Assembly (NCBI GenBank): GCA_003512875.1
Contig: DONZ01000006.1
Location: 1 to 6,318, forward strand
Direction of reading: 5' to 3'
Length of the DNA: 6,318 nucleotides
From: Desulfovibrio sp.
GTDB lineage: Bacteria > Desulfobacterota > Desulfovibrionia > Desulfovibrionales > Desulfovibrionaceae
In this document: in pieces, positions 1 through 6,318 of the stretch
Layout of the letters: every line of letters starts with the position of its first letter
Position numbering within the stretch: the first letter of the stretch is position 1
Position numbers and translations under genes: made by a program
Notes under the pieces: model-generated
Seen by the model: the letters and a program-made list of their open reading frames with translations, nothing else
Databases searched by the model: none
What the model was told of the DNA's origin: nothing

Positions 1-2
1 AC

Positions 3-1016
3 GACATCATTATCGCAACCGGCTCTTCCCCGCTCAACCTTCCCAGCCTTCCTGTCGACCACAAATACATTCTTTCTTCCGATGATGCCCTCCTTCTCCA
101 ATATGTGCCTAAAAGCATTATCATTGTAGGCGGCGGCGTTATCGGTTCCGAGCTTGCGATGGTCTTCAATACTTTTGGTTCAAAAGTAACCATCATCGAA
201 GGCGCCGACAGAGTTCTTCCCGTTCCGAGCCTTGACGAAGAAATGAGCAAAATTCTTACCCGTGAAATGAAAAAAGCCGGTATCAAAACCGAAGTCAGAC
301 GTGTTGTTGAATCCGTTGAAATCGTTGACGGCAAAGTTAAAGCAAAAGTTGTGGACTCTCCTTTCTGTCCGCCGGCAACTCCGGGCGAACCGGCATTTGC
401 GGAAGCTGATGTTGTTATTTCCGCTGTTGGTCGTTCTGCAAACAGCAAAGGTCTCGGACTTGAAGAAATCGGTATGGAACTCAACCGCGGCTATATCGTA
501 GCAAACGAATACCTTGAAACCAGTATTCCTCATATCTGGGCTATTGGTGATATTTTGGGACCTGCCAAAATCATGCTTGCACACATGGCTGTTGCCGAAG
601 GTTTGACAGTTGTTCAGAATATCCTCGGTGACAAGAAAGTTGCACAAGATTACAGCGTTGTTCCTTCCGCCGTATTTGTCACCCCTGAAATCGGCACTGT
701 CGGTGCTTCCGAACTCCAACTCAAGAAACAAGGTCTTGTCGAAGGTACCGACTACAAAGTCGAAATCTTCCAATTCCGCGAACTTGGCAAAGCCCAAGCA
801 ATGGGTCAGCTTGCCGGCGCATTCAAACTTATTGTCGACTGCAAAACCAATAAAGTTCTCGGTGCCCACCTTGCAGGCGCCCACTCTTCCGATATTATCG
901 CGGAAGTCACCATGGCAATGCAAATGGGCGCAACAGTTGCGGATATCGCCCACACCATTCACTCCCACCCAACCCTTGCGGAAGGCGTGTTTGAAGCCGC
1001 ACACAGAATGTTATAA
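3..1016 (+). CDS. lpdA: Dihydrolipoyl dehydrogenase (E3), 5' end cut by window edge
   Basis: FAD-dependent pyridine nucleotide-disulfide oxidoreductase that reoxidises the dihydrolipoyl groups of 2-oxoacid dehydrogenase complexes or glycine cleavage H protein with NAD+ (cytoplasmic, EC 1.8.1.4). The open frame enters from the left edge: the first visible residues are DIIIATGSSP, the conserved ATG segment of the family, so the GTG at 105 is an internal valine and not the start. About 337 residues are visible; family members have about 450-475, so roughly 115-140 are missing, including the first FAD-binding motif and the redox CxxxxC. Visible motifs are the NAD-binding GGGVIGSE (129-152), SAVGR, the second FAD motif AIGD (about 540-551) and the C-terminal HPTLAE (966-983), whose His and Glu form the catalytic dyad on the partner subunit. 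Other class I disulfide reductases share the fold; HPTLxE and overall similarity favour Lpd. Which complex it serves cannot be told from here. Confidence 0.9.
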   Translation, partial: DIIIATGSSPLNLPSLPVDHKYILSSDDALLLQYVPKSIIIVGGGVIGSELAMVFNTFGSKVTIIEGADRVLPVPSLDEEMSKILTREMKKAGIKTEVRRVVESVEIVDGKVKAKVVDSPFCPPATPGEPAFAEADVVISAVGRSANSKGLGLEEIGMELNRGYIVANEYLETSIPHIWAIGDILGPAKIMLAHMAVAEGLTVVQNILGDKKVAQDYSVVPSAVFVTPEIGTVGASELQLKKQGLVEGTDYKVEIFQFRELGKAQAMGQLAGAFKLIVDCKTNKVLGAHLAGAHSSDIIAEVTMAMQMGATVADIAHTIHSHPTLAEGVFEAAHRML

Positions 1017-1037
1017 TCGACACATTCCCATAAATGG

Positions 1038-1068
1038 AAAAGCCCTTGCTTTTGCAGGGGCTTTTTTT
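1038..1068 (+). terminator. Rho-independent terminator of lpdA
   Basis: A 12-bp stem (AAAAGCCCTTGC at 1038-1049 pairing with GCAGGGGCTTTT at 1054-1065, one G-T wobble) closes a TTTT loop and runs into seven T residues (1062-1068). It lies 21 bp after the lpdA stop codon. On the minus strand only a four-base T run would follow, so it acts mainly on the plus strand. Confidence 0.92.
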
Positions 1069-1085
1069 ATTGTCCGCTTCAGCAC

Positions 1086-1114
1086 AAAAAAAATCCCCCG
1101 AAAAATTCGGGGGA
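1086..1114 (-). terminator. Rho-independent terminator of the dapA operon
   Basis: The inverted repeat CCCCCGAA (1095-1102) / TTCGGGGG (1106-1113) has a 3-base loop, plus one further T-A pair (1094/1114). Eight A residues at 1086-1093 become a U8 tract when read on the minus strand. It begins 6 bp after the dapA stop codon. There is no T tract on the plus-strand side, so it works in one direction and ends the minus-strand operon. Confidence 0.93.
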
Positions 1115-1120
1115 AACTCT

Positions 1121-1996
1121 CTAAATCAATTTCATATCCTGCATGGTCTTTTTCAGAACCGCCAGCGTCGCTTCCCGCATATCGCACAAAGGCAAACGAA
1201 ATTCCGCGCTCATTTTGCCCATAAGGAAAAGGGCGGTTTTAACCGGAATGGGGTTTGTTTCAACAAACATAGCCCTGTTCAGCGGTTCCAGATAATAATG
1301 CAGGCGTTTTGCCTCGTTCGCGTTTCCTTTTTCCCATGCCTCGCAAAGTTCATGCACTTTTTTCGGCATGACGTTTGAAGTGACGGAAATTGTGCCTTTT
1401 CCGCCAAGAGCGAGCGTCGCAAGCACCGTGGAATCATCTCCGGATAAAAGAATAAAATTTTCATCTGTTTTTTCAAGCATATTTGAAATCTGCACCAAGT
1501 TTCCCGTAGCTTCCTTGACCCCTATCATATCCGGAATCTGATGATACATGCGCGCCATGGTTTCAGCCGTCACGTTGGAGCCTGTACGCCCCGGAACATT
1601 GTAAACCAAAAACGGAAAGGAAACTTCCCTGCTCACAGCCTGATAATGCAGGAATATTCCCTCTTGGGTGGGCTTGTTGTAATAAGGGCTGATCAAAAGG
1701 GCGGCGTCCGCTCCGGCGGATTTTGCAAACTGTGTCAGGCGAACAGCCTCGGCAGTATTATTTGAGCCGCAGCCTGCAATAACCGGAACACGCTTTTTCG
1801 TTTGTTCAATGCAAATCCTAATCGCTTTTTCATGTTCCTCATGGCTGAGCGTCGCCGATTCCCCGGTTGTCCCGCAGGGAACAAGCCCGTCAATGCCTTG
1901 CTCGATTTGCCATTCAATAAACTCACGATACGCTTCTTCGTCAATATGTCCGTTTTTGAACGGCAGAACCAAAGCGGAAATTGCACCTTTCAGCAT
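1121..1996 (-). CDS. dapA: 4-hydroxy-tetrahydrodipicolinate synthase
   Basis: Condenses pyruvate with aspartate semialdehyde, the first committed step to diaminopimelate (peptidoglycan) and lysine (EC 4.3.3.7, cytoplasmic TIM-barrel tetramer). The 291 residues match the family's full length. Visible motifs are GTTGES (42-47, substrate-binding Thr43/Thr44), YNVPGRT (132-138, catalytic Tyr132 and Arg137), KEATGN with Schiff-base Lys161, GTISVTSN (201-208) and ETNPIPVK (246-253). The positions corresponding to the E. coli lysine allosteric site are all conserved (Ser47, Ala48, His52, His55, Asn79, Glu83, Tyr105), so lysine feedback inhibition is expected. The ATG is fixed by a strong AAGGAG five bases upstream. 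The gene starts 9 bp after the phosphoesterase gene, is last in the minus-strand run, and is followed at once by a terminator. No lysine riboswitch can fit before it. Other class I aldolase-lyases (NanA, KDG aldolase) share the barrel, but the motif set is that of DapA. Confidence 0.96.
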   Translation of the reverse strand: MLKGAISALVLPFKNGHIDEEAYREFIEWQIEQGIDGLVPCGTTGESATLSHEEHEKAIRICIEQTKKRVPVIAGCGSNNTAEAVRLTQFAKSAGADAALLISPYYNKPTQEGIFLHYQAVSREVSFPFLVYNVPGRTGSNVTAETMARMYHQIPDMIGVKEATGNLVQISNMLEKTDENFILLSGDDSTVLATLALGGKGTISVTSNVMPKKVHELCEAWEKGNANEAKRLHYYLEPLNRAMFVETNPIPVKTALFLMGKMSAEFRLPLCDMREATLAVLKKTMQDMKLI

Positions 1997-2000
1997 AAAA

Positions 2001-2007
2001 ACTCCTT
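2001..2007 (-). promoter_or_regulatory. dapA ribosome binding site overlapping upstream stop
   Basis: Read on the minus strand, TAAGGAGT contains both the TAA stop of the phosphoesterase gene (2008-2006) and the AAGGAG Shine-Dalgarno of dapA, five bases before its ATG. A ribosome terminating on the first gene sits on the dapA initiation site, which points to translational coupling. Confidence 0.85.
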
Positions 2008-2998
2008 ATTTTTGCAAGACATTCCCGATATGGGGATAAAGCATGGCATAAACCTGTTCCGGTGTTCCAAAAACACCCGCGCCGGCGGCATTTTTATGCC
2101 CTCCGCCATTAAACCGCGTCAAAATTCCGCGGACATCGTCATCGCCTGTTGAACGCATGCTTATTTTAATAAAAGGGGAATCGTTTTTCATTTCTTCACG
2201 CATTAAAAGAGCGATACGCACAGTTCTGACTTTGCGCATCTGCTCGACAAACCCTTCCAAATCTTCTTTTGACACGCCGTATTCTGCATACATTTCCTGC
2301 GGAACCGCAATAAAAGCGAGCTGTTCATCAAAAGCGAACCGCACCATGCTGAAAAGCTTGCCCCAAAAATGCAGTTTCCGCACTGTCCATGTGTTATCCA
2401 TCGCCTCCCTGATCGGAGAAAGAGCGAGCGGTGTTTCCACCAATCGCGCAAGGCATTGGATACATTCCGAACTTGTGTTGCCGAAAGTGAAATTGCCCGT
2501 ATCGCAGCTTAAAGCGACATAAAGGGCTTTTGCCGCTTCTTCGAAAGTCTTTTCATTCTCGGCGTAAACAATTTGCGCAACCATCTGCCCTGTCGCCGCC
2601 ATTGACGGATCTATCCAGTTGTATTCCGTCGCAATCCTCGTATCGCCTAAATGGTGGTCGATACAGACGCTTTTTTTTCCTTCCAGATACGGCGGAAACT
2701 TTTCACCGAAACGCTGCATTTCACCGGCATCAAGCATGACAACAAGCGGAGCGGAAAAAGGAATTTCCAGAAAATCCGTAACGTAAGCGCAAGGCACGGG
2801 CAAAAAGGAAAGCCAGTTCGGAAAATCGCTTTCATTATAAATGCAGACATTTTTCCGCAGGCTTTCCCGTAAAAACCATGCCAAACCGAGAGCTGAGCCG
2901 ACAGCGTCCCCGTCAGGGTTCGCATGCATGGTCACAACAATATCCGTATGCCGCTTAAGAATTTCCAAAATATTTTTCGCATCCGCACAAATCTTCAT
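2006..2998 (-). CDS. nrnA: DHH/DHHA1 phosphoesterase, NrnA-type nanoRNase / pAp phosphatase
   Basis: A 330-residue cytoplasmic, metal-dependent phosphoesterase of the DHH superfamily. NrnA proteins degrade 2-5 nt RNAs, including pGpG from c-di-GMP breakdown, and dephosphorylate 3'-phosphoadenosine 5'-phosphate; some relatives cleave cyclic dinucleotides directly. The N-terminal DHH domain shows HANPDGD (25-31), LDAGE with Asp90, the signature DHH at 114-116, and Asp166 in SCDTGNF. The C-terminal DHHA1 domain carries GGGHKNAAG (298-306). Length agrees with characterised NrnA proteins (about 310-340), and there are no CBS, GGDEF or membrane regions, which argues against GdpP and poly(A)-polymerase-linked relatives. 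The start is the ATG 3 bp after the hpt stop codon, preceded only by a weak GGGA, so translation is probably coupled. Its neighbour two genes upstream encodes a likely c-di-GMP phosphodiesterase, whose product pGpG would be a natural substrate. Exact substrate preference cannot be read from the sequence. Confidence 0.88.
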   Translation of the reverse strand: MKICADAKNILEILKRHTDIVVTMHANPDGDAVGSALGLAWFLRESLRKNVCIYNESDFPNWLSFLPVPCAYVTDFLEIPFSAPLVVMLDAGEMQRFGEKFPPYLEGKKSVCIDHHLGDTRIATEYNWIDPSMAATGQMVAQIVYAENEKTFEEAAKALYVALSCDTGNFTFGNTSSECIQCLARLVETPLALSPIREAMDNTWTVRKLHFWGKLFSMVRFAFDEQLAFIAVPQEMYAEYGVSKEDLEGFVEQMRKVRTVRIALLMREEMKNDSPFIKISMRSTGDDDVRGILTRFNGGGHKNAAGAGVFGTPEQVYAMLYPHIGNVLQK

Positions 2999-3001
2999 GG
3001 T

Positions 3002-3340
3002 TTATCCCGCTATTAAATTCAATGCCTCATCACGGTATTTGAAAATATTTTCCACATGTTGCATCGCGTCATCCAGATTGCCGGACCTGAGCTTTTCCGT
3101 CAAAACACAAATTTCGGCATATAGCGGACCTGCGCCCAAATTCCCCGCCACGCCCTTGAGCGTATGGCAGGCTTCAAAGGAAGCTTTGCAATTTCCGCAT
3201 TCAACACTTTGTTTCAAGGCATTAAAAGAGTCATCGGCAAGGAACATGGAAAAACAGGTGCAATACAATTCTTGATCATTAACGAAACGTTCCAAAGCCT
3301 CTTCAACATCACAGCCCCAATCACGTAACTTATTAATCAT
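3002..3340 (-). CDS. Single-domain histidine phosphotransfer (Hpt) protein
   Basis: A 112-residue helical protein with the Hpt signature HTLKGVAGNLG at 59-69; His59 is the predicted phospho-accepting residue and Lys62/Gly63 the usual flanking positions. Such proteins shuttle phosphoryl groups between hybrid kinases and response-regulator receiver domains in the cytoplasm. No kinase or receiver domain is visible in the window, so its partners lie elsewhere or off the right edge. It sits 9 bp after the EAL protein gene and 3 bp before nrnA; AGGA at 3351-3348 (overlapping the upstream TAG) gives a Shine-Dalgarno seven bases before the ATG. It is unusually rich in cysteine for its size (residues 10, 27, 29, 48, 51, 58 and 78), including a CxxC at 48-51 and Cys58 next to the active histidine. 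The family is clear from the motif; the pathway is unknown. Confidence 0.87.
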   Translation of the reverse strand: MINKLRDWGCDVEEALERFVNDQELYCTCFSMFLADDSFNALKQSVECGNCKASFEACHTLKGVAGNLGAGPLYAEICVLTEKLRSGNLDDAMQHVENIFKYRDEALNLIAG

Positions 3341-3347
3341 ATCAATA

Positions 3348-3351
3348 TCCT
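3348..3351 (-). promoter_or_regulatory. hpt ribosome binding site overlapping EAL-gene stop
   Basis: AGGA on the minus strand shares its first two bases with the TAG stop (3352-3350) of the EAL protein gene and lies seven bases before the hpt ATG at 3340. It is a short but well-spaced site that supports this start and suggests coupled translation. Confidence 0.55.
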
Positions 3352-6318
3352 ACTCTTTCAACAAATATGAAGTATTAACTCCTTGCTGCCTTGCCAGTTG
3401 GCAAGCGGTCTTCACATTTTCCATAGCAAGCTGGTATGAATTTTGTCCCTGAAGCATGATACAGCCGACATTTCCGATAATCTTATCGGAAAAATCTTTT
3501 TCATTATACGCATTCATGCCGTCGCACAATTCCTGCGCCCTTTGCAGAACAATATCCTCGCCCGGAACGGTCTGCAAAAGAACCGCAAAGGAATATTCTC
3601 CGATTTTCGCAATAAGATCATTGCTCCTGAACGATTGGCGCAAAATATTGGACATGGAAACAATAGAATAATTGGAAGAACGTTTCGGACAATTCGAACC
3701 GGAATATTTTTCCGACAAATTGATATAAAACAAAGCGCCAAGCCCCGAATTATACTGTTCAAAATAATTGGTCATGACCTTTGCGAAAAGTTCTTCGGAA
3801 TGAAATCCTGTCATCGTGTCCCGTCTGGAGCGCATGCCTTCGATGTTCGCAACGGCATATTCTTCCCCAAGCTCTTCAAGATAACAAAAAGCCGTGATTT
3901 CGGAATTGTCGGGAGAAGCGACAATATCCAGATTCACCCGTATCCATTTGAAATCACCCAAATTCAAATAACGGCATTCAAAACAGAACTTCTTATTTTC
4001 CGTCAAAAGCAAATCATTGAAAGAATCCGCATTCATAACCTGCAAAAATTTCAATTTATCTTCGGGATGGATAAGCGTGTTTCCGACTTTGGCGAAAAAC
4101 TCATCCACGGAATGGTCTTTTGTATAGCCGATATTCGCCAAGAAATTCGCAGAATTGCGCAAAACGATTTTTTTCGTCAGCTCAAATTCGATATAATTTA
4201 AATTTTTCCCGATGACGGAATCCCTAAATTCCATTTCGTGTTCGAAAATTTCTTTGCGTATGATCTTATGCGTCACATTTTCAAGGTAAACGACAGCCAG
4301 CTGAGGATCACCGTCCATAGGAAGCAGTTTGTATTTAAGCTCATACCAGACACGGGCTGTTTCTTTGCGGATAAAAGAAACAAGAAGAGGCTTTTCCTGT
4401 CTCCTGCCCTCGAAAACAGCCTCGAAAAGGGCGAGCACTTCGTCTTTCTGCTCAAAAGGAAAAGCATAGTTTTCCACAAGCTCCGCATAATGGAAAACAC
4501 GCTCGTCCATATTCAGAAGTCCGGCGCACACCGTATTTAAACGGAACTGCTTGTCCGATATGTTCACATCAATAACGGCTGATTTCGTATACTCGAAAAC
4601 GGCATTTATCCTTTCTTCCTGCAATCCGTAAAGCAGCTCCTTGTTCTTGTAATCGGTGATATTGCTGATATGCAGAACAAAAAGCTTGCTGTCATTGGTT
4701 TTTTGCAGATAACTGAACCGCGCGCTGTGCCAAAAAACATTGCCGGTATCCGGTGATTTTACACGGATGACACATTTTTGCCATGGATTGTTCTCGTCGA
4801 TTTGCTGCAGTTCTTCCAAAACTTTTTGCCTGTCTTCAGGTATGATGAACTCCAAAGCATGGCATGACGCATTGGAAAACGCCTGTGTGCAAGGCAGAAT
4901 TTCATTGTAAAAACATTTGTTGGCACGGATTAATTCCAAATTATCGCCTTTCAGCTCCATCAATGTCAGCGGACAGGCGAAAGAATTGAAAAGCCGGCTG
5001 AAACGAGAGTTCACATTCCATAAATCGTTGACAGGAATAATATCCTCGATGTTATAAGAAACAGCGGGAGCCGCAAACGTGACATTGCTCACGCGCTCTT
5101 CATATTCCTCAATGGGGAACGGCTTTGCGAAGAAATACCCCTGCCCGTTGTAACAGCCGACGCTGCGCAGGTATTCGACCTGCTCCAAGGTTTCGACCCC
5201 TTCGGCGATAACGGGCAGATTAAGCCATTTAGCCATATAAACGATAAAATGAATGATGTTTTTGGACTTCACATCCGCGTCGTTGAAGTTTTTTAGGAAA
5301 CGCATATCGATTTTCAAAACATCGACAGGCACCTCGCTGAGCATATTCAAGGAAGAATAGCCGGTGCCGAAATCGTCCATCGAAATGGCGAAGCCGAGTT
5401 CGCGCAGTCTGTTGACGATATTGATAAGCTGTTCCGAATCCTGCGTATAGGAAGTTTCCGTAATCTCAAACTCGATGAGATGATGATCAAGGTTGTTTCT
5501 CGCCATGACATCCACAATAAATTCGCAGAGATCGGGTTTATAAATATCGGCGCGGGAAAGGTTCACGCTCACGGGAACGATTGGCACGTTTTTATCGAGC
5601 AGACCGCGGAGCGTCTTGCACACTTCCTCGAAAATATACATGTCAAGTTCCGTGATGAAACCGTTTTTCTCAAAGATAGGAATAAACTTGATAGGCGGAA
5701 TAAGCCCTTTTTCCGGGTGTTTCCAGCGCACAAGCGTTTCCGCCCCGATCACGCCGAACGTATTCAGATCGAACTTGGGCTGGATATAAATGACAAATTC
5801 CTTGTTCCGCAACGCCGTATTCATTTCGCCGGCGATTTCCTGCTCTTCCATGAGGGCTTTGTGCATTGCGTCGTTATAATATCCGATAAAGGTGTCATAT
5901 TTGCCCACAATGCTTTTCAAAGCGAGCTTCGCCCTGTCGCACATGATGCTTACCGGAATGTTGATGTCATTGATGACAAAAACGCCAAAATTGATTTTGA
6001 TTTTCAAACTGACGGGGAAATTATCCAAAAGCGACATGGCGAAGTTTGCAAAACGCAGTTCATTCACCTTATCATGGGGCATGCAGACGCAATAACAGTC
6101 GGCATTGAGCCTCGCCCCGAAATAGTTCACATCTCCGGAAAAAGAACGGACAATATCGGCGAGATAAACCAGGAGCTCATCGCCCTTTTGCTCGCTGAAG
6201 AAATCATTGACGACCTTAAACCTTTCAATATCGAAATAAATCAGCGAATAGACCGTATCCGCGTCTTCGTGGATCTGCTCGGAAACTTTTTGATAAAACG
6301 TTTCCTTATTATATAATT
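3350..6318 (-). CDS. GGDEF*-EAL-PAS-PAS-PAS-GGDEF* c-di-GMP phosphodiesterase, 5' end off window
   Basis: At least 988 residues are visible; numbering here is from the first full codon at 6316. The GTG at 6130 is internal: upstream codons continue a GGDEF fold (FDIERFKVVNDFF, then KGDELL), so the gene starts beyond the right edge. Domains in order: (1) degenerate GGDEF, signature replaced by NADCY (6106-6092); (2) EAL, about 5818-5090, with ETL for EAL and the full catalytic set Glu193, Asn252, Glu284, Asp314, Asp315, Lys335, Glu372 and Gln392, plus loop-6 anchor Glu287 and DDFGTGYSS, so it should hydrolyse c-di-GMP to pGpG (EC 3.1.4.52); (3) three PAS-like stretches, about 5017-4646, 4618-4265 and 4237-3866, the first and third with a PED motif (IPED, HPED) and conserved WIRV/FWHS-type strands; (4) a C-terminal GGDEF with DTMTGF but GEYSF for the signature (3601-3587) and RSND at the I-site position. 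No membrane segment is visible. It is the first visible gene of the operon. PAS boundaries and count are approximate. Confidence 0.88.
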   Translation of the reverse strand, partial: LYNKETFYQKVSEQIHEDADTVYSLIYFDIERFKVVNDFFSEQKGDELLVYLADIVRSFSGDVNYFGARLNADCYCVCMPHDKVNELRFANFAMSLLDNFPVSLKIKINFGVFVINDINIPVSIMCDRAKLALKSIVGKYDTFIGYYNDAMHKALMEEQEIAGEMNTALRNKEFVIYIQPKFDLNTFGVIGAETLVRWKHPEKGLIPPIKFIPIFEKNGFITELDMYIFEEVCKTLRGLLDKNVPIVPVSVNLSRADIYKPDLCEFIVDVMARNNLDHHLIEFEITETSYTQDSEQLINIVNRLRELGFAISMDDFGTGYSSLNMLSEVPVDVLKIDMRFLKNFNDADVKSKNIIHFIVYMAKWLNLPVIAEGVETLEQVEYLRSVGCYNGQGYFFAKPFPIEEYEERVSNVTFAAPAVSYNIEDIIPVNDLWNVNSRFSRLFNSFACPLTLMELKGDNLELIRANKCFYNEILPCTQAFSNASCHALEFIIPEDRQKVLEELQQIDENNPWQKCVIRVKSPDTGNVFWHSARFSYLQKTNDSKLFVLHISNITDYKNKELLYGLQEERINAVFEYTKSAVIDVNISDKQFRLNTVCAGLLNMDERVFHYAELVENYAFPFEQKDEVLALFEAVFEGRRQEKPLLVSFIRKETARVWYELKYKLLPMDGDPQLAVVYLENVTHKIIRKEIFEHEMEFRDSVIGKNLNYIEFELTKKIVLRNSANFLANIGYTKDHSVDEFFAKVGNTLIHPEDKLKFLQVMNADSFNDLLLTENKKFCFECRYLNLGDFKWIRVNLDIVASPDNSEITAFCYLEELGEEYAVANIEGMRSRRDTMTGFHSEELFAKVMTNYFEQYNSGLGALFYINLSEKYSGSNCPKRSSNYSIVSMSNILRQSFRSNDLIAKIGEYSFAVLLQTVPGEDIVLQRAQELCDGMNAYNEKDFSDKIIGNVGCIMLQGQNSYQLAMENVKTACQLARQQGVNTSYLLKE

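Noticed and set aside
105..107. GTG as the start of lpdA
   Set aside because: The frame continues to the left edge with the conserved IIIATGSSP segment; starting here would delete part of a conserved domain.
180..1004. Long open frame on the minus strand inside lpdA (274 codons)
   Set aside because: Its translation has no recognisable motif and is rich in Phe, Asn and Cys as expected from the antisense of a gene with biased codons; the plus-strand frame has full Lpd motifs.
1997..2005. Lysine riboswitch or leader before dapA
   Set aside because: Only 9 bp separate dapA from the upstream stop codon, so there is no space for a leader RNA.
3443..4201. Plus-strand open frame (252 codons) opposite the PAS and C-terminal GGDEF region
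   Set aside because: Antisense shadow; the minus-strand frame is continuous and matches PAS/GGDEF patterns.
6128..6130. GTG as the start of the EAL protein
   Set aside because: The same frame stays open to the window edge and encodes the first half of a GGDEF domain (FDIERFK, KGDELL), so this GTG is an internal valine.
5480..6316. Long plus-strand open frame (278 codons) opposite the EAL/GGDEF gene
   Set aside because: Antisense shadow of a strongly conserved EAL/GGDEF coding region; rich in His, Ile and Phe, with no family resemblance.
1..6318. CRISPR array, insertion sequence, tRNA/rRNA, phage or defence genes
   Set aside because: No spaced repeats, terminal inverted repeats, transposase-like frames or RNA-gene signatures seen; all space is taken by the five genes and two terminators.

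Overview
The window is ordinary bacterial chromosome, densely coded, of moderate GC, with five genes and no mobile element, RNA gene or repeat array that I can see. The DapA sequence (intact lysine allosteric site, sequence around the GTTGES motif) and the use of a DHH/DHHA1 nanoRNase suggest a Gram-negative of the Desulfovibrionaceae type, perhaps a lower-GC gut member. That placement is from memory of protein style and is tentative.

Layout: positions 1-1016 (+ strand) hold the 3' three-quarters of a dihydrolipoyl dehydrogenase gene (lpdA), cut by the left edge. It ends in a rho-independent terminator at 1038-1068. A second terminator, facing the other way, at 1086-1114 closes a minus-strand transcript. 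The roughly 100-bp convergent gap between the genes is therefore almost entirely two back-to-back terminators.

From the right edge leftward, the minus strand carries a tightly packed four-gene run: a large c-di-GMP signalling protein (3350 to beyond 6318), a single-domain Hpt phosphotransfer protein (3002-3340), a DHH/DHHA1 phosphoesterase of the NrnA type (2006-2998) and dapA (1121-1996). The gaps are 9, 3 and 9 bp, and the dapA Shine-Dalgarno overlaps the stop codon of the gene before it. The spacing indicates one operon with translational coupling; its promoter lies off the right edge.

The large protein reads, N to C: degenerate GGDEF, EAL with every expected catalytic residue, about three PAS-like domains, and a second degenerate GGDEF that keeps an RxxD motif at the c-di-GMP I-site position. 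It is most likely a c-di-GMP phosphodiesterase controlled by several sensory inputs. Its expected product, pGpG, is a substrate of the class of enzyme encoded two genes downstream, so the operon could encode a complete c-di-GMP to GMP route beside a phosphorelay protein. The presence of dapA, for lysine and diaminopimelate synthesis, at the end is less easily explained and may be simple co-transcription. I found no clearly undescribed system; the PDE-Hpt-nanoRNase linkage is the most interesting lead.
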